From Chaetoderma sp. LZ-2023a (Eukaryota; Mollusca; Caudofoveata; Chaetodermatida; Chaetodermatidae), in NCBI GenBank assembly GCA_034401795.1, contig CM067370.1, positions 102,800,028 to 102,864,027 on the forward strand: a stretch of 64,000 nucleotides of DNA. The letters run 5' to 3'. The translations under genes were made by a program, and so were the position numbers. Below are positions 24,401 to 35,496 of the stretch, piece by piece; positions within the stretch are counted from its first letter, which is position 1, and each line of letters starts with the position of its first letter. Under the pieces are notes generated by a model. That model saw only the letters and a list, made by a program, of their open reading frames with translations, was not told the DNA's origin and made no database searches.

Positions 24401-25587
24401 GTAAGAATTTATTGCATGAAATGGTGTTCTAATTTCGTGCTATTTTTGTATCATTTATTTCAACTTTTTCTAGAAATTCTAAGTCCCAGTTTTCGTGACT
24501 TGACACAACATGGTTTATACTTTTGGGAATTTGGACCTACAATTTAATCAAAAATCACGATTTTTCTTTTAAAAATCGATCGTGATGTTTTAAAGCAAAA
24601 ATCGCGCAAGCCTAGTGATTGGTGAACTGTAGCATCTTCCTGTCCTCTGTAGGTATTCTGATGCGCATTGGTCTGTCACTGATGCCGCAGCACTCCAGTT
24701 TGTGCTTGATGAGAAGGTCTTCGTGAGACTAACAGTGGAGACACCACTCACAGAAGTACTTTCTCCCTTTATACCGACTGATCATAGAGCAGACGATTCA
24801 GGTCCTTAATCCAGGTATAGTGTTGCTCGCTGCCCTTCTCGATAAGCAGCAGATTTGCCCTTGGAATGACGGGATCAGCCTCACTCAGCTGCAGTGGGTA
24901 GATACCCTTGTCATGCCCGAATACATTAATGGGCAGGCCATTCTGCCGCTCAACATGCTTTAGCTGGTGGAGAGGGGTTGGAGAGTCTACACCTCTGAAG
25001 TCAAGGGTGTCCCAGTGCCCTAAATACTTTGATGACCGCTGGGGATTACTGTCTGCAGGATAAGCAGCAGCCAAGAGAGACCAGTGAAGACAGTGGTCAT
25101 CATCTTTGTTCTGGACATTAACCACAGCACGTTTTCGCCTAATCGAAGCGGGGAGGTTGATATAGGACCCACCATGTAGTGGTTGATATCTGGTGATGTT
25201 GAGGTACAATGCATCAACCTGGTCAACTGACCAGCCAGACCCCTCGTGGGTGTAGTTCTCAAGGCCTTGCAGCACCTTGCCTTTGGCCTCCTTCACAGTC
25301 TCGCTAATATCGCTTGCCTTCAGGATGGCATGCTGCTTAGACCAGAACAGGGTATTTGTGGTGACCTCTGTCCCGTCATTCTTCTCCTTGTGGAGGGTGA
25401 TCTTGAGAGAAAGGCAGAACTTCACCCCCTTCAAGTTGAGGACCTCTTCTACCAACTTCCTCTCGATCTTGTCCAGGTTTTTATCCAGGAACGCTGTTGG
25501 ATCTTTTTCCCCAGGAAGTTTCCATCCCCGCACATGGCTCTGGATTGCATGTGGGACCTTCACAAATCCTGGGGGTATATCCCTCAT
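21480..25587 (-). pseudogene. Polinton protein-primed family-B DNA polymerase, broken
   Basis: The polymerase would replicate the element by protein priming. The N-terminal part (25587-24769) is a long open frame with the RRKRAVVNVQNKDDDHCLHW and LPINVFGHDKGIYPL patterns typical of Polinton polymerases. An exonuclease-type IIYADFEALTT motif lies near 23.47 kb. The palm and thumb region lies at about 22.5-21.8 kb, with KLVNKAVFGKTMEKL and a motif-C-like tyrosine region near 21.97 kb. An inserted 1.1-kb hAT-like element (23504-24614) separates the N-terminal part from the rest. The gene has several breaks. Part of a fossil. Confidence 0.8.
23504..24614. mobile_element. ~1.1-kb non-autonomous hAT-like element inside the Polinton polymerase
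   Basis: The ends are inverted: TAGGCTTGTGCGATTTTT on the left and AAATCGCGCAAGCCTA on the right. An 8-bp duplication, GTGGTTGG and GTGATTGG (7 of 8), flanks it, as expected for hAT elements. Related ends (TCGCACAAGCCTA) occur at 46500-46915 and 48020-48412. No transposase is visible. Confidence 0.75.
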
Positions 25588-25799
25588 TTCCTGGATTACA
25601 GCATCAAGAAACCTGTCGATCTCATCTGTGAACTTGGGTGGGGTTTCTAGCTCAGGGTGGGAAGGTTTCTTGGAAATGAGAGCTGGGGTTGGGTTCTCGG
25701 GAGTGGTTGGTAGCTTCCTGCATGGGGCTGGGATTGGCTTCTCGGGAATGGTTAGCAGCTTCCTGGGGCTTACATGTAGGTTGGCTTCTCGGGATTGAG

Positions 25800-26896
25800 G
25801 GCTGCCAAGTTCTCAGCATAAGTGGTATGGCTAATAAGCCCCTGCTACAATAATCTCACCAAATTTTGAAGTACTTCATCAATATCCATAGTAGACGTGT
25901 GTACCTATCCAGTTGCGTTTCTCTAGTATGGAGATTTTGATGGTATTACATGCTGGTGGGGTGCCAGCCTGGGGTTGGGGGTCTGTCCTGGGGGACAGAC
26001 AGACCGACATACCACTGACAGAGTGTTCGTAAAACAAGTTGTCCAGCGTGCTCTACTATCTGGCAATACTGTTTACATTTACTACGGCGTGTTAAATATA
26101 TAGCGAGATTTGAACCGGCAATTTTTTAAAGTGTAATGCGACATATAACGAATAATGCATTAGCCATCTCGGCCATACATGCATTAACAAAAATGACCTA
26201 GATTTAGCTGATAACCTGTTATGCGTTATCTATGAAATTAATATCCTGTTAGGAAACAATCTGTACACATATTATAGACTGCTGTAATATCCTAGTCTAG
26301 GTCTATATATTTTGTAACAGTATTGTTGTTTGTACGTGTCTTATGAGGATAGTATTAATTCGGTAAGAACTGTAGTGTGTGTAATTTTATGTGATTGGGA
26401 GTAATATTTCACGAATTCGTACCGGTTTCACAGAGCAGAGGGATTATATGCCTACAGATTGCCAGCAGTAACGCCAGTAACCATACATGTATACATATTA
26501 TAGACTGCTGTAGACCATTGTCAATAATTTCAAAATGTAGTTATCAGTGCGTTATCAGTCCGATTGATCTACATGTATTTGCTATTATTGCACAACAATT
26601 CATCAAAGATAAATATCATTATTTGTGGGCTAGTTATCGGTTCCCTGTTGGCTCAATTCATAACGGCGCCGAAATAAACCATGGTTCAAAACTCTCAAAA
26701 GACCTCAGATAGATGGTACCCAGTTTCAAAAAAAAAAAAGGGTATGCACTAGTGTAGGAGTACAATGACAGAAATAGGAGCAACGGGAACCACATAAATA
26801 ACCCGCAAGAAAGGGAGGCTGGCTGGCGATAATGCGGGTTTTCTCCCGGACAGTGGGGTACGGGAGTTTTTAAGTTATTTTTTTGTTTGCTGCAAC
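25800..26896. other. Polinton right non-coding part
   Basis: Apart from the tRNA-like segment at 26098-26182, I see only short frames and an A-rich tract near 26725. No further Polinton gene is recognised. Confidence 0.4.
26098..26182 (-). repeat. tRNA-like segment (possible SINE head)
   Basis: Read on the minus strand, TGGCCGAGATGG is a perfect A-box consensus and GGTTCAAATC a perfect B-box, about 47 bases apart as in tRNAs with a long variable arm. The T stem and acceptor stem do not pair well, so this is not a functional tRNA. A tRNA-derived SINE head or old tRNA pseudogene is more likely. Confidence 0.45.
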
Positions 26897-27000
26897 GTTA
26901 TCACGCCTCTGTTCTGACAGCCCACCTCCCTCCTGTAGTCGCCGATCAGCGGTCCTCTGTTCTGAGAGCTCTCTGTTCTGGCAGCCTTATTTTATATACT

Positions 27001-27865
27001 ACTAGTCTTAAGAATAATCAGCAAGAATCTAAATAATTAAACAATATCAATAAATAAGTGAAACCTTATTTATTGTTATCCTATTTATGTCTGAGCTCTA
27101 ATAACCCTGGTTTCAAATTTAATAAATATTTTTCAAATAATTTTGAATGCGTGTGTTATAGTCATAGGCAGCAATAATTCTCCATCAAATTGTTTTCAAA
27201 ATAATCACATGATTTTGTATCAATCTGTATTCTCTATATTAGCTCTCCCATAATAAATGTCATCCACAATTTGGAGTTGTGGACATTGACATACATCAGG
27301 AAAGTAAAATTTCATCAAACTTAAATTAGATATTGAAATATTTACATGTTTACAATGAATGTGCAAGTTTGTCCTAATTTAGCATTTGATGTAATTTTTC
27401 ATTACCCATTCAGGATGCTGGTTGACTAACCAAATTACTATAATAATTTCAACTTTGGCTGGGATCTAATTAATTATATTTAACTATGGTTAGCCCGTCA
27501 AAATCCTAGATATGGTATACAATTAATTTCATCCACAAATAAGATACTGATATCATAGATATTTTCCTTACTTAATATTTCCATTCATAAAATGATACTT
27601 GTTTCTTTTTGCACACATAGTTTGATATCTTTGATTGTCTATTTTCATGTAAATTTGAAGGTTTGGATGTCCATCACTAGAGATACATCTGTACCATACT
27701 TTGGTCTTCTATAAGACATGAAAGAAGTATTTGAGAAGTATTTCAAATCCTTACCATTAGTATTTGTATTTAAATATGTTCCAAAAAAAGTATTTGTATT
27801 TGAAGAATACCAAAGTATTTGTCTTTGTGTTTAAATATTTCTGAAAGTATTTGATCCCAGCCCTG
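27001..27865 (+). mobile_element. Non-autonomous hAT-like element, copy 1, right half
   Basis: Resumes the element broken by the Polinton. TTAAGAATAATCA at its start, TGTGTTATAGTCATAGGCAG near 27155 and TTAGATATTGAAATATTTAC near 27326 match copy 2 (33150-34292) in the same order. It ends in AGTATTTGATCCCAGCCCTG, the same terminus as copy 2. Confidence 0.7.
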
Positions 27866-28259
27866 CTAGTGAGCCCAAATGAAAATCTTAAAAATAAGTT
27901 AATTTTATCATTTATTCTATTAAATCACCGGTTTTGTAAGATGTAATGGTGTTTATTTACATTGCCGACTCCAATCTGGTGTGGGGAAGAAAGTCAAAGT
28001 TGGCGGAATTCAACAAAATTTGGTATGTGAGTTGCTAATAAGTAATATGATTGCGGATTGCGAGACAATGTATACATTAAGTTTTGTCACAGATTGTGGG
28101 TGGGGTCTATGGCGAGGTTTGTAATGTGCAGAATATCAAAGTTGGTGACGGTATGACGCGCCATCACCAGCACATTTAAATTTGATATATCAATTTAATT
28201 AATAAAACCGCCTTAAACCGGATGTAACATGTGACCATATACAGTCACATGTATATATA

Positions 28260-28377
28260 CAGGGACAAACCTCCCCACTTGCTAATTAGTTTTTGAGAAT
28301 AATTCTCAGGGTTGGCTTTAATAATATTCCAGGCTAATTTGTTGGCTAGTGATTTCAGATGGGTATGTAGGTCCCTG
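28260..28377. mobile_element. 118-bp hAT-type MITE with perfect 8-bp target duplication
   Basis: Left end CAGGGACAAACC and right end GTAGGTCCCTG are inverted. Perfect TATATATA sits on both sides (28252-28259 and 28378-28385). It ends 47 bases before the proposed first exon of the methyltransferase gene, so it may lie in the promoter region. Confidence 0.7.
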
Positions 28378-28424
28378 TATATATATATATACAGTATATA
28401 TATTCAAATTTCTTTTATCAACAG

Positions 28425-28553
28425 GTTGTACTTATGGCTGTGATTGAACGGAACCAGCTAAGGCAGATTTTCTGCTATGTCAGCTCTTCCATTATCCCAT
28501 GCTGCAAAGAGATTGATCAAAGCAGTTCATTCTCTGAATAAGAAACATGTGTT
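28425..28553 (+). CDS. Methyltransferase gene exon 1 (proposed; presequence)
   Basis: A candidate exon lies between TTTCTTTTATCAACAG (28409-28424) and a strong donor, GTAAGTA, at 28554. The ATG at 28477 follows an in-frame TAA 18 bases upstream and opens 25 codons plus two bases. Joined to the acceptor at 37304, the phase matches and the 18 codons before the methyltransferase methionine at 37359 stay open. The added ~45 residues begin MSALPLSHAAKRLIKAV. They contain many Lys, Arg and His and no Asp or Glu, which is typical of a mitochondrial targeting presequence. The bases before 28477 would be 5' UTR; the upstream AG may mark a further leader exon. Without this exon the protein would start at 37359. 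Confidence 0.55.
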
Positions 28554-28560
28554 GTAAGTA

Positions 28561-29229
28561 TGTATATAGCTAAGTAAAAATTTATTGGTCAAGATTTATC
28601 GACAAAATCTAACTTTTGCCTCAGTTAATGTGCGTTTTGATGCATTTTGATGTTTTTGGTGCATATATTCACACCAGAATGTCAGAAGATAAAATTATCA
28701 AAGTTTTATGCTTTTAGAGGCTTAGATTTTGTGGCTAGATTTAATGAAACGAAATAAATCTTACCATATGATGATTTCAGTATGTATAAATTTATAAATT
28801 AATATAATTTCATTTAAGATGTGAAATTGAATTAGAGATACGTAACCCCTCCCACCCCACCTATTTCAACTTCACAAGCAAAAAATGTTATTAATTTATA
28901 TGGAATGAAATCATCATTTGTTAAGATTTTTCATTACATTGATGTACACAAGCTTAACTTCTAAATGTATACAATTTAAATAACCTTATCTTAGAGCGTT
29001 TTGGTGTGTATGTGCACCTTTAATATAATTACATCGAAAACTATAATTGTGTCTCTAATTATTTTGTTCTATTACCATAAATCGTCTATTAGTAACTGCA
29101 TCCTTAATAGAAGTCGCATGACAGTTTTTGGGGTTGAGCCATTTTTATTTCGCCCTCTCAAAGTGAAAAGAGATTTTGGGAGAGTTGGAAAAGTCCCGGC
29201 GTTAGTGTCCGCTCTGCTTAAGCTTTGTT
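28561..29229. other. Intronic, no feature recognised
   Basis: AT-rich start of the proposed first intron. Only short frames. Confidence 0.4.
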
Positions 29230-30340
29230 AGAATAACATTTGCACCTTCAGTGGGTTATCCGATTTAAAGAAAATCTTCACAGATGTGTTCTATATGATG
29301 ATTAGGACTAGGTTGTCTGCATCAGAATTATATTGATTTCTGAGATTTTTCTATACTTTTATCATGTTTGAACTTGGAATATTTTCTGGGCCCAGGTTAA
29401 GTTTTTGCTGTGGTTAACCTTTTTCAAATGACATGCACCCACAAGGGGTTATCCAATTTTCAATAAAACATCATAGATTTGTTCTATATGATGCTTAAAA
29501 CAAGTCCACAGGAAAAAGCGATTGGTTTTCAAATCTATTCCATATTTATTCGGCTTTTGAGCTTTGATAAGTTTAGGGCTGATTTGCATCCCGATATATG
29601 TATTTATGGTCTGGTTATGTCTTTTTCAAACAACATTTACGTCAACAAGAGGTTATCCAATTTGAATAAATGTTCATAGATTTGTTCTATACAATGCTTA
29701 GGACTATAGTCCAGATCAAAAAGAAACAGATTTTCACAAATTTTCCATACTTTTACAGCGGTTGAACTTTGATTATGTTAGGGCTGATTTGCATCCAGGT
29801 TATATTTATTATGCTACATGTACATTGTTACGCTTTTTGCAAATGGCAAATTACGCAACAACATGAACAAGGGATTATCCGATCTGAATAATTTTCATAG
29901 ATTTGTTCTATACCATGCTTAGGACTAGTCCACATCAAAAAGAAATCCATTTTGAAAAAATTTGCCTAATTTTACAGTGTTTGGACTTTAATTATTTTAA
30001 GGCTGATTTGTATCCAGGTCATACTCTTTATGCTATGGTCAAGCTTTTTTCGAACAACATTTATAGCAACAAGGGGTTATCCGATTTGAATAAAACTTTA
30101 TAGATTTTTTCTATGTGATGGTTAGAACTAGTCCACATCAAAGTGAAGTTGATTTTCAAAAGTTTTACATACTGTTGTAACAGTGTTTGAACTTTGATTA
30201 TTTTAGGGTTGATTTGCATCCAGGTTGTTATGAGTTATGCTCTGGTTAAGGTTTTTTCAAACAACATTTACATCAACAAGGGGTTATCTGTTTTGAATAA
30301 AACCTCACAGATTTGTTCTATATGATGTTTATAAAAGAAA
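29230..30340 (+). repeat. ~205-bp satellite array, block 1 (six units)
   Basis: The anchor TTGTTCTATATGATGCTTAG recurs near 29285, 29474, 29683, 29903, 30107 and 30315, spacing about 190-220. Each unit contains GGTTATCCGATTTGAATAAA and GCTGATTTGCATCCAGG. Related units resume at 34440-35200. Short open frames inside are repeat artefacts. Confidence 0.85.
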
Positions 30341-30364
30341 TAGATTAAATTTATTTTTTCGATT

Positions 30365-30860
30365 TAATTTTTTATATGCCTGCGCAAAGCGGGATCATAT
30401 ATGTGATGGCGCTCGCCGTCCATCCATGTGTCTTGCCATCCATCCGTCTGATTTCTTGTCTGGACCAGATCTTGAAGAGTTTTGAACCTACACTAACAAT
30501 CTTTTTCAGCAGATGTGTTAGGGATGGACGAAGTGTCATGATTTCATAAAATCTACACATTTTCCCGAGTTATCTCCCCTGAAAAGCTAAAATTTGATAA
30601 AATCTTCTTGTCTTGACCAGATCTCGAAGAGTTTTGAACCTACACTCACAATTTTGTGTCATGATTATATTTCGGCAAAATCTGGCCATATTCGCCAGAG
30701 TTGTCGCCTTTGAAAAGTTCAAATTCATCAAAATTTGCTTGTCCAGACCAGATCTCGAAGAGTTTTGAACCTACACTCACAATTTTTTTCCATCACATGT
30801 TTTAGGGATAGAGTTATCTCCCTTGAAAGATTAAAATTCATAAAAATTGTCTTGTTGTAA
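30365..30860 (+). repeat. ~130-155-bp tandem units with AGAGTTTTGAACCTACACT
   Basis: GACCAGATCT(T/C)GAAGAGTTTTGAACC recurs near 30461, 30616 and 30747, each followed by CACAATTTT and a CCGAGTTATC-like segment. A second, unrelated satellite type abutting block 1. Confidence 0.75.
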
Positions 30861-31365
30861 TTGTAATGATTTGTGAAGACGGTCAAGATTTTTAGTGACG
30901 TCTTTGGCAGGGCTGGGGTCAAATACAAAAGTATTTATATTTGGATAAATTCTTACATTCAAATGTACATACACAGTGCAAATTAAAATTTAATATAGAT
31001 TTCTCATATCGTTTGTAACTATGCATGACATACTCTGTTGACTATTTTATAATTAATTTGACTGGCTGGAGCTGTTGCCTTAAGAAGCAACAACCAACAG
31101 TGACATCTTTGTCAAATGCTTGAAATGTAGTTGCTATGGTTTCGGTGTTAAAAATATGACCCAATAATAGTATAACAAACTACATCTCATTAAGAATAGA
31201 GCTAATTAATTTTTTTATAAATAGTTACAAATTGCCTTGCAATTATTTAAAAGATTCTTTTTCATACACTTCATACATGTCATCCTCAATTTTAATCAGT
31301 CTGGTTTTAAAGAAAATGGGAATGAAACCTTAAGAATATTTTGAAAATAATTTAGCCTAACACTT

Positions 31366-31589
31366 TAACAGCAAAATCAGCCAAAACAGCTTCTGCAGTG
31401 GTCTTGGGGAAATGTCCATTTTCAGACCAAGAGAAGACTATTGTTGAAAATTTACCACTGGAATGACTGGCTCAATAACCGAGCCAGTCATTCCAGTGGT
31501 AAATTTTCAAAAATAGTCTTCCTGGTCTGCAAAAGGACCTTTTCTCTAAGAAAAGTGGCACTTTCTTGAACAAATTCGAGGGTTAAGGA
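31366..31589. repeat. Hairpin family A copy (inside hAT copy 2)
   Basis: A long palindrome runs from AGACCAAGAGAAGACTATT through ACTGGAATGACTGGCTCAA and back through TTGAGCCAGTCATTCCAGT-like sequence to AATAGTCTTCCTGGTCT. Outer flanks carry GCTTCTGCAGTGGTCTTG and end in GAGGGTTAAG. RNA from either strand could fold as a ~60-bp hairpin. Confidence 0.85.
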
Positions 31590-31753
31590 GGTAGTGTTGT
31601 GGTCGTAGGCAGCAACACCTTTCAGCCAAATGGTTTTCAAAATATTCACATGATTTTCTCCGTTTTATGTACTCCACATTATCGATGCATATACATGTAG
31701 AATAAAATGAGCTTTGGTTCCAGTTTGGCCATTGCTTGCTGTTACATACCCAT

Positions 31754-31980
31754 TCCTTAACCATAACACCCATATCATCCAAAAACAGCTTATGCAGTGG
31801 TCTTGAGAAATGTCCATTTGCAGACCAAGACTGTTTTGGAAAATTTACTACTGGAATGACTGGCTCGGTAACTGAGCCCAGTGGTACATTTTAAAAAATT
31901 GGCTTCTCTTGTTCTACAAATGGACATTTGCTATTGAAATTTGAAATTTTTGGAACAAATTTGAGAGTCAAAGGGTTAAA
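31754..31980. repeat. Hairpin family A copy (inside hAT copy 2)
   Basis: Same organisation as the copy at 31366, with the right arm shortened near the centre. Ends CTTAACC and GGGTTAAAAC. Confidence 0.8.
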
Positions 31981-33119
31981 ACAATGTAAAGCACTGTACT
32001 GCTGCTCTAACTGAATCCTCCTGACTGAGTCTTGTATAGCTGGTTTAATTCTCAAATTCTTATCAGTAATACAATGGGCAATTATCTCCTTTCAAAGCAA
32101 GCTAGGTAGAGCTGATCAGGTAAGAACAACACCTCCATTACTAGCTTTCAGGACTCATACCAGAGTTTTAACTCTCTTCACCATGAATTATATATTCAAA
32201 TCATTCATTTAGATGTGGTGGGTGGGTGGGTTTAATTACCCATGTACTTATGTCAAATGATTAAAATTTGTAGAAGAAAGGCTCATATAGATGTTGGAAA
32301 TATTGTTGTTTCTTAGACAGCAGCAGTCTACAAGCATTGCTTTTCAGTATGAAGACCAGTTATCAAGTGAAAAGGAATGAAACTTAAAAATCTGAAATTT
32401 CAGAAACTTACAAATAAATTAAAAGCCCAGAATATTTTGGGTATAATTTGTGTTTCTAAAAAAACAACTGAGTCAGATAGTTTTAGCTCATCTAAATAAA
32501 TAAATAAATAAATAAAATAAATAAATCCTGCTATCCCATTCTTACCGAAATTTCAAAAACCTTGTTTCAAAGGTAATAAATATATCCCAGTCCACTGGAA
32601 TTACTAGCTTGCTTATAAAGCCAGTCATTCCAGTGGTAAAGTTTTAAAAATAGTCTTCTCTTGGCTTGTAAATGGGCAATAAGACCAATGCAGAGACCAG
32701 TTTGGGTTGGCTTGACCATTAAATGGTTAACGGCATAAACCTGTGATAGATTGTGAGTAAGAAATTTGTTTAGCTGGTCTAACACTCACATGTCTTATCA
32801 GTAATGGGTTAGCCAATTATTTCCTTTCTAAGCACCAGCAATAGAGCTGGTCAGGTATTAACAAAGCCTTCATTGTACTAGCTTGCATGACTCTGTAAGT
32901 GAGTGTTAACCATTTTCATCATGAATTTTATATTCATTGCATACATTTAGATGGTGGTTAATTATCCCTTTGCATAATGTTGTTGAAAGATTAACTGTAG
33001 AAGAAATACTGGTGTACATTTTGGAAATAGTAATGCTTTCTTAGAGAGCAGCGGGATACAGCAACATTGGTTTTCAAATTAAATAAAGATCGGAATATCT
33101 TTGGCAACAATTTTGAATG

Positions 33120-33165
33120 CAAGTTTTTAAATGAGATAGTCAGTTTTAAGAATAATCAATTCTCC
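33120..33165 (+). other. Empty-site counterpart of the Polinton insertion
   Basis: AAGTTTTTAAATGAGATAG followed by TCAGTTTTAAGAATAATC corresponds to the two sequences flanking the Polinton (AAGTTTTTGAATGAGTCTGG before 14778 and ACTAGTCTTAAGAATAATC after 27000). It shows what the other hAT copy looked like before insertion. Confidence 0.7.
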
Positions 33166-34327
33166 ATTTCTCATTCTGAAGGCAGCCATATAGAAAAACC
33201 GTTGAATATTTTGAAATGAATTCTTCCAGTCAAATGAATTTCTAAATATTCAACAGAATATGTTTTATGCTGCAAAGAATTTACTTTTTCAGGGATTTTT
33301 TCGGTGAAAGGGTTAATAAACCTTGTTTCAATGGTAATGTGTGTGAAATTAATAGGTATTTAAAAATAATTTGATGTGCCGTGTTATAGTCATAGGCAGG
33401 AACAACTGTCAGTCAAATTGTTTTCAAAATAATCACATGATTTTGTATCGATGTGTATTCTCTATACTCTCCTCTAGGAATTGCAATTTTGCAACTACAA
33501 TTTTCAGTTATACAAAAACCCACAATCATGAAAGCCTCGACAGCAAAGCAAGATTTATGTCTTATTTTGTGGGCTAGGATGCTATGACAATGAGTATGTT
33601 ACATGTATCATGGTAACACATCTAACGGTGTCCATGTGACATACATAGGGAAGGGAATAGGCCTTGAGAACATTGCCATATATGTAGATCAGGAAAGTAT
33701 AATTTCATCAAACTTTAATTAGATATTGAAATATTTACATGTTTACGTGCATTTAAACATGGAAAGCGAAGGTTATCTGTCATTTTAAATTTGATATAAT
33801 TTTGCATTAACCGTTCAGGATGCTGGTTGACTAACTTTAACAGCTAGTTTACTATTTCAACTTTGGCTTGGATCTAGTCAACTATATTTAACTATAGTTA
33901 ACCCGACGAACTTGACCCCAGATATGGTATACAAATAATTTCATTCACAGATATGTCAAAAATAAGATACTGATATCTTAGATATTTTCCTTGCGTAATA
34001 TTTCCATTCATAAAATGATTCTTGTTTCGATTTGCACCCTTAGTTTGGTGTCTATGATTGTCTGTGCTCATGTAAATTTGAGAGTCTGCCTGTCCATCTG
34101 TTACATCTGTACTTTACTTTGGTCTTCTATAAGACATGTAAGAAGTATTTGACAAGTATTTCAAATACTTACCTTAAGTATTTGTATTTGTATTTAAATA
34201 CTTTGCAAAAAAACAAGTATTTGTATTTATATTTGAAGAATTCCAAAGAATTTGTATTTAAATACTTTTGAAAGTATTTGACCCCAGCCCTGGTCTTTGC
34301 TGTGAATTCCAAAGGTGTACCTAATAG

Positions 34328-34353
34328 AAGTCACCCCCCCCCCCCCCCCCCCC
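34328..34353. repeat. C homopolymer run
   Basis: About 25 consecutive C residues between the hAT right end and the satellite block. Probably a polymerase-slippage tract. Confidence 0.9.
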
Positions 34354-34439
34354 TTTCTTAGAGAATCATCAAAGACTAACTGTTCACATTTAGCATTCCT
34401 CAAACAAGTATGACTGCAGGCTTATGGTGAGTTTCACTA

Positions 34440-35200
34440 AAACTCTTGTTCAATATTTTTTCAGTGTTTGAACTTAGACAATTTTAAGACTTCAGGTTAA
34501 GGATTTTGCTTTGATATTTATAGTATTTGGACTTTGATTATTTTATGGCTGATTTAATTTGTATCCAGTACTTATACTCATTATGCCGTGATTAAGCTTT
34601 TTTCAAGCGACATTTACATCAACAAGGGGTTATCTGATTTGAATAATGCTTCACAAATTTGTTATATGCGATGCTTAGGTCTAGTCCAGATCAAAATGAA
34701 ATGGATTTTCAAAATTTTTGTGATTATCTTAGACCTGATTTGCATCCTGGTTATACTGTATTATGCTGTGGCTAAGGGTTTTTCAAATGACAATTTAGGC
34801 AACAAGGGTTATCTGATTTAAATAAGATGTGTTCTATATGCTGCTTAGGACCAGTTCACATCAAAAAGAAATTTTCCATACTTTTACAGCATTTGCGCTG
34901 TATTTTAGGACTGCATTCATGTTATACTCCTTAAATGCTGTGGTTAAGGTTTTTCTTAACTGATATTTACATTAACACGAGGTTAGCTGATTTGAAAACA
35001 ATTTCACAGATTTGTTCTATCTTGTGGTTTGGGCTAATCCACATAAAAAGAAATAGATATTGAAAATTTTGACATTTTCACTGGGTTTAGACTTTGATTA
35101 TTTTAGGGCTGATTTGCATCCAGGTTATGCTTATTATTCTGCAGTTAATGTTGTTTCCAAATGACAATTTAATCAGTAAAGACTTATCCAGTTTAGATCA
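34440..35200 (+). repeat. ~180-205-bp satellite array, block 2 (about four units)
   Basis: Units with GGTTATCTGATTTGAATAA, TTGTTATATGCGATGCTTAGG and CTGATTTGCATCCTGGTTAT match block 1. The hAT element at 30908-34292 and the short satellite at 30365 lie between the two blocks. Confidence 0.8.
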
Positions 35201-35496
35201 AATGTTTTGACCAGACAGCAAGGCTTTATGGTTTAGTCTCCAAGCTATGCGTCTATGAAGCTATGCTTGCCCATTGGATTGTACCATGGGTATTTTGATT
35301 CGACAAGTGGATTGTCAAATTTCAAAAATGAGACTCCCGTGGTCCATCATATCCTGTGATGTACAATTAATATACATGTATGTAGGCTATTTACTATCTT
35401 AGCAAGTAAATCACTAATTTCATTCCACAAGCGCTTCAGGGAAGCTATAAGCAATGGAGAAATTCTTCATGCAAACTAGTAGCAATCCAAATTCAA

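Larger units (their letters stand above)
14778..27000. mobile_element. Polinton/Maverick fossil, 12.2 kb, with both terminal inverted repeats
   Basis: The outer ends form a ~103-bp inverted pair (14778-14881 and 26897-27000) with about five mismatches, starting AGTATATAAAATAAGG. The AGT start and a candidate 6-bp target duplication (14772-14777 against 27001-27006, 4 of 6 matching) fit Polintons. Recognisable parts are a protein-primed family-B DNA polymerase on the minus strand (about 21.5-25.6 kb), retroviral-type integrase remnants on the plus strand (about 20.9-21.4 kb) and several unassigned genes. It is clearly broken, with well over ten breaks overall, although some frames stay open. 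Arm divergence near 5% suggests moderate age. At least two smaller elements have inserted into it (14882-15842 and 23504-24614). Confidence 0.85.
30908..34292 (+). mobile_element. Non-autonomous hAT-like element, copy 2, 3385 bp, uninterrupted by Polinton
   Basis: Begins CAGGGCTGGGGTCAAATAC and ends GTATTTGACCCCAGCCCTG, a near-perfect inverted pair continuing into AGTATTTGTATTT runs. The 8-bp flanks GTCTTTGG (30900-30907) and GTCTTTGC (34293-34300) match 7 of 8. The CAGGG start and 8-bp duplication are hAT hallmarks. No transposase frame is present, so it depended on another element. It contains two complete and one half copy of hairpin family A and one of family B. Confidence 0.85.

Noticed and set aside
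25246-25798. Two plus-strand frames of 134 and 173 codons
   Set aside because: Antisense to the well-supported polymerase N-terminal frame.
26098-26182. Functional tRNA gene
   Set aside because: A and B boxes are good, but T and acceptor stems do not pair.
29001-30103. Short open frames of 66-76 codons in the satellite region
   Set aside because: They follow the ~205-bp repeat period and have no coding signature.
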